NCBI GenBank assembly: GCA_023402015.1
Contig: JAEXCU010000017.1
Coordinates: 1 to 17,881 of the forward strand
Source of the DNA: Pseudomonadota bacterium
GTDB lineage: Bacteria; Pseudomonadota; Alphaproteobacteria; Rs-D84
Direction of reading: 5' to 3'
DNA: 17,881 nt
Within the stretch, counting starts at the first letter, position 1. Each line of letters opens with the position of its first letter. Position numbers and translations under genes: made by a program. This document shows positions 1 to 7,300 of the stretch, piece after piece. The notes under the pieces are model-generated. The model saw only the letters and a list, made by a program, of their open reading frames with translations, did no database searches and had not been told where the DNA came from.

Positions 1-92
1 TACATGCCTAATCCAAACGGCCGTTTGGATTAGGTATTTTTTCTATGGAAAAATCCCTGATTCCTGCATGTTTTATTTTTGATTTTCCGCCT
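1..92. repeat. Left copy of a 92-bp terminal direct repeat
   Basis: Bases 1-92 are identical to 17790-17881, in the same orientation. The unit holds a perfect 28-bp palindrome (7-34), a T-run (37-42), and an imperfect inverted pair (47-55 with 81-88). The match reaches both window edges, so the true length of the repeat cannot be seen. Possible explanations are a dispersed intergenic repeat at which assembly stopped, a tandem duplication, or a circular join. The housekeeping genes inside make a small plasmid unlikely. Confidence 0.95.
7..34 (+). terminator. Perfect 28-bp palindrome with T-run, terminator-like (left copy)
   Basis: The arms CCTAATCCAAAC and GTTTGGATTAGG flank GGCC, giving a 12-bp stem with a 4-nt loop as RNA. 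It is followed by TATTTTTT (35-42), the classic form of a rho-independent terminator. The perfect dyad symmetry could equally be a protein or recombinase binding site. The left flank of this copy lies outside the window. Confidence 0.6.
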
Positions 93-109
93 AATCCAAA
101 CGGCCGTTT
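89..109. repeat. Partial second copy of the palindrome unit
   Basis: Bases 89-109 repeat bases 6-26 exactly (21 bp, offset 83 bp). Its inner part, AAACGGCCGTTT at 98-109, is itself a perfect 12-bp palindrome, but the right arm of the full 28-bp dyad has diverged. Together with 15-34 it forms a perfect 20-bp inverted repeat enclosing 35-89. It lies 20 bp upstream of the start codon at 130, where it could affect ribosome access or bind a regulator. Confidence 0.85.
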
Positions 110-129
110 TAATACAACAGGGGGAAAGA

Positions 130-861
130 ATGAATCGCACAATTATCCGAATTTTGGGATGTTGTATCGCAGTGTTTGGGTTAATCGCGCACCGGGCATA
201 TGCGGCCAGCGAAGGTGTTATAAAAGGTGCCCGTTTTTCATCAATGGGCACACAAAACGTGCGTTCAGGATACTGTTCATACAGCACGAACTATACGCAG
301 ACAAAATTAATCAGCAAGTATAATTGTGGCGTCGGTCAAACAAACAACAACCGTTATAATGCGATTTCGGATTGCAATGGTTTTTCATATTGCAATGAAA
401 CAGGCGTTTGTTGTTCCAATTTGAATTTCTTTACCAGTAATGGTTGCACCGCCGATAACCCCAGTGGCAGCGGCAGTTGCATTTATACATCTGCCACATG
501 GGGCGAATTTGCGGGGGGGCCATACAATTTTCTGGGATGTGCCAGTGGATATTATAAGAACACTAATAATTTTCCATGTGATGGTGGCACCGGTACAGGA
601 ATAACAGATTATTCGGTATTTGGTACCTGTTGCGGGCCGTGTTCAGGTTATCGTTCAAATTACGGCGGTACAATCAGTGGTTCCACGTTTGATTGGGATC
701 CGGCAACCCTGTTGAGTAATTGTGAATCTGGTTGGTGTTGGGATTCGGCGACTGGTATCGGAATTGCAACATGCCGTGCATATCCGGACCCGCGGAATAA
801 AACATTTACTGATGATACCGGTACGTTCACGGTATCCGATGGTTGTCCGTACGTGAATTAA
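130..861 (+). CDS. Secreted cysteine-rich protein of unknown function
   Basis: The protein has 243 residues. I chose the ATG at 130 because a purine-rich GGGGGAAAG tract lies just upstream and because the product then begins with a good signal peptide: Asn-Arg, a hydrophobic stretch, and an AYA-A cleavage context near residue 25. The frame stays open upstream, but that would translate the palindrome copy. The mature part is rich in Gly, Ser, Asn, Tyr and Thr. By my count it contains 17 cysteines, including two Cys-Cys pairs (GVCC and GTCC), suggesting a disulfide-stabilised periplasmic or surface protein. I recognise no domain, no membrane segment after the signal, and no catalytic motif. The next gene, a glycosyltransferase, starts 14 bp downstream, so they probably share an mRNA. 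Function is unknown; an orphan surface antigen, adhesin or structural protein are all possible. Confidence 0.8.
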   Translation: MNRTIIRILGCCIAVFGLIAHRAYAASEGVIKGARFSSMGTQNVRSGYCSYSTNYTQTKLISKYNCGVGQTNNNRYNAISDCNGFSYCNETGVCCSNLNFFTSNGCTADNPSGSGSCIYTSATWGEFAGGPYNFLGCASGYYKNTNNFPCDGGTGTGITDYSVFGTCCGPCSGYRSNYGGTISGSTFDWDPATLLSNCESGWCWDSATGIGIATCRAYPDPRNKTFTDDTGTFTVSDGCPYVN

Positions 862-875
862 CCAGGGGCATTAAT

Positions 876-1976
876 ATGAAAAAACAAATTTCTGTTATTG
901 AAATTGATGCGCGCGATGCCCAATATCAAAGTGGTATTGCAACGTATTTTGATGTTTTGCGCGATGGTATGCCTGATAACATTACAACGTACAATATTGT
1001 GTTTTATCGGTCGCCTGAATTCCACGATGTGCGCATTACAGATGCCGGAAATGAATTACAAATATATCATCCCATGGGATTCCCGTTTGCGGCATTATTT
1101 GACGCGGTGTTAACCTATATTTGGCCAAAAATAAAAAATATGCCCAACCTGATTGTCAAAAGTGATTGTTTGGGATGTGAACAATTGGCATATATGATTA
1201 AAAGTCGTATTTATTGTAAAACAATTGGTGTCCTGCATTGCCAACCGACGATGAATAATGCACCCGGTTTTGTGCCGGCGAACCCGTATTTCAATATGGA
1301 CCATATAATTTTGGTGGGCGACAATGGTCGTAAATATATGGATTATTGGCGGTGCACGCGTCCGTTCAGTGTGATTTACAATGGCGTAGAAAAGCCGAAA
1401 ATTAAAACAAAAAAACCGCGCGACGGCGTTTTCAGATTTATATTTGCCAACGGCTGGGCCCCCCACAAAGGCTTTGCAAAAATTATTCCCGCCATTCGCC
1501 AGGTTGCACAACAACACAAGATTCAGGTTTATGTCATGGGTGGATATTCGCATGATTGCGAATCTTTATTTCAGGAAATATCAGATTTGCCAATTGTGCG
1601 AATGGGATTGTTAACCGATGCGGAAAAAATACGTGAATGCTATGAACGCGTGGATTGCGCACTATTTGCATCCCGGACCGAGGCCTGTCCATTTGCCGGG
1701 ATAGAGGCAATGGCGTACAACCTGCCTATTATATCCACAAACGAAAGTGCGTGCAGTGAAATGTTCGGCCCGGCGGCGTTGTATGTTGACCTGGGGGTGG
1801 GTGGCGAAATAAATTCATCACAATATGCCAAACAAATGATACGAATAATAGAATCCGCGGCATTGCGTACTCGGTTGGGTGTCATGGGATATTCGCGCTT
1901 TGTACAAAAATATATGCGAAAACCAATGTTGCGGGATACAATTGCATTGTATGAAAAACTTACTTCACCACAATAA
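876..1976 (+). CDS. Glycosyltransferase, GT-B fold, family 4-like
   Basis: A 366-residue cytoplasmic protein without signal peptide or membrane segment. The ATG at 876 follows an AGGGG ribosome-binding site and starts MKKQISVIEID; an upstream in-frame ATG at 843 would overlap the previous gene and is less likely. The C-terminal half is a typical nucleotide-sugar-binding domain: a FANGWAPHKGF segment where retaining GT4 enzymes contact the donor phosphates, and an EX7E motif (Glu269 and Glu277 in TEACPFAGIEAM). The N-terminal half begins with an IATYFDVL helix and contains a GVLHCQP segment. It should transfer a sugar from a nucleotide donor to an unidentified acceptor. From memory, the N-terminal layout resembles Bacteroidales glycosyltransferases linked to exported peptides; this needs a search. 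It follows the cysteine-rich gene closely, and its last 17 bp overlap the convergent pbpC. Confidence 0.85.
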   Translation: MKKQISVIEIDARDAQYQSGIATYFDVLRDGMPDNITTYNIVFYRSPEFHDVRITDAGNELQIYHPMGFPFAALFDAVLTYIWPKIKNMPNLIVKSDCLGCEQLAYMIKSRIYCKTIGVLHCQPTMNNAPGFVPANPYFNMDHIILVGDNGRKYMDYWRCTRPFSVIYNGVEKPKIKTKKPRDGVFRFIFANGWAPHKGFAKIIPAIRQVAQQHKIQVYVMGGYSHDCESLFQEISDLPIVRMGLLTDAEKIRECYERVDCALFASRTEACPFAGIEAMAYNLPIISTNESACSEMFGPAALYVDLGVGGEINSSQYAKQMIRIIESAALRTRLGVMGYSRFVQKYMRKPMLRDTIALYEKLTSPQ

Positions 1977-4377
1977 AGTTTGCAGATTTTGCCGCGCCCA
2001 TTTCATCAACAATGCGGACAGTATGTTCGCCCATTGGAACGTTATGGCGCATAACCTGGCCGGTGGTGGTTGTGCCTATCATATCACCATCCAGGAACCA
2101 AAATATTTTTGTATCGTATAGGTCGGTGATGGCCTGAAATGATACCGGTTCCGAATCGCCGTCAGATACAATGACGATTTTTGTGCCGTCTATTGGCGTC
2201 ATTATAACAGGTGCGCTGCGTGTGGCGACGACGTTATCCAAACTGCAACCGGGCATAAATGGCGGCGGTGTTTTGCGGGTAATTCCGGCGCGTCGGAACA
2301 TGTCCAGATATTCTGAATCCCAAAATTCATAAACCGCCATATACGTTGTTTCCGGATTTTGTGAACATGCGCGCAGACCCGTTTTGCGGTCAATTGGTAC
2401 GGCCCGATAAATAGATGATGTTTCAATTGGCGATTTGCCCGGAATAAAATATGATTTTACAACTTTGGGACAATGTTTTCCCGCCAGCCCCCCAACGCCG
2501 TCGCACATTTCTATCTGGGAAATATTTAAATTATCGCGCATGAAATTATTGTTAACAACCGGGCAACCCTGGGCAGCATCATGTTCAGATACAACCGATG
2601 CCAACGAAAAATATATTGGTGCCGCGGTTTTTGCGCCACTGAATGCGTTGTTGGGACGGCCGTCAAAATTACCCACCCAGACAATTAAAACATAATCACC
2701 AAAAATCCCCGCCGTCCATGCATCGCGAAATGACGACGAAGTTCCGGTTTTCCAATAATGATTTATATTGCTGTGTTGCACCCGTGCAAATGGTGTATTG
2801 CGTTGCGGTGTTGCCTGATGCCCCAGCATGTCCAGCGTGATGAAAAATGCTTCGGGCGAAAGTAATTGCGCACCATCACCGGGGCTGTGGTCCAATTGCG
2901 TACGAATATTATAATGCATCCCCAGGTTGGCCATTGTTGCATAAATCTGGGCCAGTTCCCACATGGATACTTCGGCACCCCCCAGTGCGATTGATATTCC
3001 GTAGTAATCAGGCGAACGCAGATTTTCAACACCGATTTCGTTCAGCAATTTATAAAAATTTCCAATTCCGATTTGTTTAACCAAATTAATTGCCGGAATA
3101 TTTCGCGAATGGGTCAGGGCATCGCGTGCCAAAACCGGACCGTAAAATTCATTGTCTGCGTTTTCGGGGGCATATACGCCAAAGTTAATTTTGGCATCCT
3201 TTAATAATGTCATAGCGTGAATATAACCGCGGTCCACGGCCGATGCGTATATCAGGGGTTTTAACGTGGAACCCGGGCTGCGTCGTGCACGAACACCATC
3301 GTTTTCGCCGTAAATTGATTTATCAAAATAATCCACAGACCCAATATATGCAACTGTGTCCATTGTTTTATAATTTACCAAAACCGCTGCGGCATTTGTA
3401 ATGCCGTGCGATTTGCGACGCGAAATTTCATTTCGCAATGATTTTTCCAAACGTCGTTGCAGGTTCATATTTATTGTGGTTTTTATTTGACTGGGACGCG
3501 GGCCAATATCCGACCAATAATTATTTTGACGTGAATTCAAACTGTTAATAAAATGCGGCGCATCAAAGGGCAGGCTGCGCAATGACCGAACCGCCAATGG
3601 CATATCGGCCAACGTTGCCAATTTTTCATCGCCCGGGAAACGCGCAATCCACCGGCGCACCAAATCCCCACGCATATTCATAATATTGTTTATCCCGGTG
3701 GTTGTATTCAGCCCACGCTTGGTTGGATTTTGCGGAATTGTTGCCAGGGTTATTGCCTCTATCTTGCCCAGGTCAGATGCATTCTTGTTAAAATAAATAA
3801 CAGATGCGGCGCCAATGCTTTCGATGTTGCCACCATATGGTGCCAGGTTAAGATATGCTTCCAGGATTTCATGTTTGGAATAAAATGCGTTTATGTAAAT
3901 TGCCGCGGCAATTTGTTTCAGTTTACCACCGGGCCGCCTGGTGTCCAGGTCGTATTTTATACGTGCAACCTGCATCGTAATTGTGGATGCGCCGGCGGGA
4001 CGTTTATCGCCCCGCAGATAATTTTTTGTGGCCGTAAATAAAGAAATTGGGTTAATGCCGGGATGATAATAAAAATATTTATCTTCGTATAAAATGGTTG
4101 CCTGTTGAACGTATGGGCTGATTTCTTTCAGTGGTGTAAACAGACGATATTTTTCATCCGCCGTTAACGTTATTCGCATTAAATTTCCATTCCGGTCATA
4201 GTATGCGCGGGAAAAATGAACATCATCCAACAACGCAGGGATGAAAAATATTCGTGTTATAAAATATATCAGTACAATCGCGCCAACAATGCAAAATAAA
4301 ATCCGGTGGCGGTTTATCAATGCCGCCACGGATGATACGTGTTTACCAAGAATTTTGTTCTTATTTTTCCGCGTCAT
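1960..4377 (-). CDS. pbpC: Penicillin-binding protein 1C (transglycosylase/transpeptidase)
   Basis: An inner-membrane, periplasm-facing peptidoglycan synthase of 805 residues, close to the usual PBP1C length. Order: basic cytoplasmic tail, membrane anchor at about 24-46, GT51 transglycosylase with catalytic Glu98 in YEDKYFYYHPG and the GASTITMQVAR motif near 129-139, then the transpeptidase with STLK (Ser370, Lys373), SRN (424-426) and KTG (543-545). A C-terminal domain typical of PBP1C ends the protein, so all catalytic residues are present. The start at 4377 (MTRKNKNK) overlaps the end of the alpha-2-macroglobulin gene by 17 bp, which suggests translational coupling; an in-frame ATG at 4413 would add 12 residues, and neither has a strong Shine-Dalgarno. 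Expression probably depends on the upstream gene's promoter. In E. coli the same neighbour pair is yfhM-pbpC, where PBP1C is proposed to repair the wall at breaches guarded by the macroglobulin. Confidence 0.95.
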   Translation of the reverse strand: MTRKNKNKILGKHVSSVAALINRHRILFCIVGAIVLIYFITRIFFIPALLDDVHFSRAYYDRNGNLMRITLTADEKYRLFTPLKEISPYVQQATILYEDKYFYYHPGINPISLFTATKNYLRGDKRPAGASTITMQVARIKYDLDTRRPGGKLKQIAAAIYINAFYSKHEILEAYLNLAPYGGNIESIGAASVIYFNKNASDLGKIEAITLATIPQNPTKRGLNTTTGINNIMNMRGDLVRRWIARFPGDEKLATLADMPLAVRSLRSLPFDAPHFINSLNSRQNNYWSDIGPRPSQIKTTINMNLQRRLEKSLRNEISRRKSHGITNAAAVLVNYKTMDTVAYIGSVDYFDKSIYGENDGVRARRSPGSTLKPLIYASAVDRGYIHAMTLLKDAKINFGVYAPENADNEFYGPVLARDALTHSRNIPAINLVKQIGIGNFYKLLNEIGVENLRSPDYYGISIALGGAEVSMWELAQIYATMANLGMHYNIRTQLDHSPGDGAQLLSPEAFFITLDMLGHQATPQRNTPFARVQHSNINHYWKTGTSSSFRDAWTAGIFGDYVLIVWVGNFDGRPNNAFSGAKTAAPIYFSLASVVSEHDAAQGCPVVNNNFMRDNLNISQIEMCDGVGGLAGKHCPKVVKSYFIPGKSPIETSSIYRAVPIDRKTGLRACSQNPETTYMAVYEFWDSEYLDMFRRAGITRKTPPPFMPGCSLDNVVATRSAPVIMTPIDGTKIVIVSDGDSEPVSFQAITDLYDTKIFWFLDGDMIGTTTTGQVMRHNVPMGEHTVRIVDEMGAAKSANFIVVK

Positions 4378-7300
4378 TATAAACCGTAAATGTTCCCGTT
4401 TCGCCGGTTGCATTTATTTGCGGGTTGTACAGGTTTAATGCCTGGATTGCCGGTATCGCAAAGGTTCCCGCCGCGCCCAATTGCGCGTTGTATGTAAATG
4501 TTTGTTCTGTGCGGGAAAAATCGCTGAATATTACAATGCGGTCTTCGCGAACCTGATAAAATTCGGGGTCGCCTGTTATTGATGCGGTGTCCGGGATAAA
4601 ACCGCCCGGCATCATATCAATAATCGCGCCATTTTGAACATAATTTGTTTCACCGCGCGTACGGACAAATATTTTTACCGTGATTGTATCACCAACCTTG
4701 CCCGATGTGATGCGATTGCCATTTATGTCGTAATAATGGCGAATAATTTCAATGCCGTTGGACGCAGTATGCGATTCGGTTGGATAACCCTGTTGCATTA
4801 ATGTGTAAAACAGTGATGATTGCGAAGTGCATTTCGGACATTGTACTGTCAATTTTTTTGCCGTCGCCTGAATGTCAGCCGAATATTGACCGTCGCGAAC
4901 ATTCCCAGAAATCGGTGCGCCATCGGCCAAGATAGATAATTCGCTTAAATCATTATCTGATACCGCTGCACGCCCGCCCAGGCCCATTATCACCGCCGCA
5001 GATGTGAACGACGAGTATTCTCCGCCATTTATATATGACATGATAACGGTGTCTGCACCCGGTAAAACACCGTGGAAATACCGGTTCATCAAATAATAAT
5101 ATATTGCATTGTTTGCGACATTATTATTTAAATCAGAAATGTATTGGAATTTGTCATTTTCTGATAATTTAAACTTATTAATCAATCGGTCTGCTTTTTC
5201 ATCTTGTTTCAACATCTTGTAAGATGCGGCGATATATGCACCCGACAGGCCAGATTCCCAATTTTTCATATTTTTGTTTGCGTATTCTTCAAATATGTCG
5301 ATATAACTGGTACTGACATATCCGTTTTGGGTAATAACATAAATTGCATAAGCGGCGGAATTTGCATATGCATTATCCGTAATGGTATTGCCCGCGAAAT
5401 CACGCAGGTAATCAACCGCACGCCCCAGCATATCTTTGGATACATTAAATCCATTTTCCTGGGCCAGTGTTAAAAACTGGACCACATATGATGTCAGATA
5501 CGCCGTATTTGCATTTGCGCCATTATCGCGACCCATTGCGCCACCGGTCCATAAATTAAATGAACCATCGTCATTTTGGCGATTTTTTAATTGTTGTAAT
5601 GTTGCGTCAACAATGTGGGCGGATTTATCAAATGTTGTTCCCAAAACCGCGTCATTTGGTGCCAAAACATATGGCAATGTGCGCGACACAATTTGTTCCG
5701 TGCATGGGAAATCATAATGCGCCAGGTATTCAAACAATGGTCGTATTAATGCAGATGCATTGGCGGACACAAACAATTGGCGAACCGCATCCTGGGCATA
5801 CATATCTGTTTGAAAATTCGTAATATTTTCAGATTTGGAATTCAGCAACCCGGTACGAATTTTTGTTGTGTATGTTGTTGTTGGGCGAATAGACATTGTT
5901 GTTGTGTTTTCGCGCTGCGCAATTATTTTATTATTTTTATCTAATAATTTGGCGGTAATCACAATTTCTGCGTTGCCCGGCGCATTCCCGGCCGCCGCAC
6001 CAAAGGTTAATAATTTTTCCGCGCTGCGATTTAAATCAAATTCCGCCGTTGTTGTCCCGATCAGCGTTATATTGTCCGTCGCGCGAACGGATACAATTGC
6101 GCGCGTCGCATCATCATTATCCGTCAGATTTGTAATAACCGTATTTATGTTAAATGTATCGCCCGGCGCCGTCATCAATGGTGCCGTTGTTGATATGACA
6201 ACCGGTGATTGGATTTTAACATTTGTATCGGCCGCGCCGACCGCATAATCATTTGCGGCAACCGCAAATACAGATATGTCCCCATTAAAATATTGCGGGA
6301 TATCAAATGTAATTTTTTCGCGCACGCCGGCCGTCGTTGTAATTGGCCCGACAAAGAACGCCACCGGTGGCTGGGTTCGGCGACCAAACGGATTGTTTAA
6401 TATTTGATTAACATCACCGCTGCCGCCATCAAAATCGCCACCGCCGGTCTTGGCAAATTCGTGCAGGATTTTATATTCCGGCAATAACAATGACAGTATC
6501 TGAAACGTATCAACCTGTAATGCGGATTTTTTAAAGAAATGTGCCAATGGATTTGGAATCTGATATTTGGCGACCTGTAAAATACCGGTGTTTACGGCAA
6601 ATAACATCAAACGGGCAGGTTGGTTTGTTTCGTATTCTACGGTCAATTTATCATCGCGAACAATTTTTGGCGCAGACAGTTTAACACCAATTTTATGTGA
6701 ACCGATGTTCGTCGCAAATGGCGCAACGGCATATGCGTATGGTGTTGTGAATATGTCGCGACTGGATAAATCACGAACAAAAGAAACATTTACATAACCG
6801 GTTCCCGAAAATCCGTCGGGCACAGTAATGTGTTGAATTGACGATGTTTTATCCGTCTGAAACCAACGATATGCGTAAACGCGGTCGCGTTCAATTGTTA
6901 TCAGACCCGATCCGGCATATGGCGCGGTTATATTTATTGCAATATCATCGCCGGGGGCATATTCGCCGGCATTTAATTTGATTTTCATTTCTGCCGGTGT
7001 ATCTGTTTCCATGGCGACATTTTCAGATGCCGCAACAAAATATTTGACATTCATCAGAATCTTATCCGATGCATCCAGAATTTGCAGGAAATATGTTCCG
7101 CCATTTTTTGTATTTAAATTTATATCGCGACCGGAATTGGAAATATTAATCTTTTCCTGGGATATAACTTTGTCGCGGGTAACGGTCTGGTATTTATAAT
7201 AATCATTATAATCTTTGACCAAACTGGTCAGGTTTTCACGCTTTACCAACCGCAAAGTTAAATCTGTGGCCGTGGTTTTTGTCCCTGTATGATCAACCGC

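Noticed and set aside
7..34. A DNA-uptake sequence pair of the Neisseria type acting as terminator.
   Set aside because: Apart from the terminal repeats and the partial copy at 89-109, I saw no other copies of the arm in the window, whereas uptake sequences should recur often.
35..89. A promoter inside the 55-bp segment between the inverted 20-bp arms.
   Set aside because: No -35/-10 pair with acceptable spacing was found on either strand.
6..109. A CRISPR array, because a 21-bp unit recurs after an intervening stretch.
   Set aside because: Only two copies are present near the left end, the interval is 62 bp, one copy belongs to a larger palindrome, and no cas genes are nearby.
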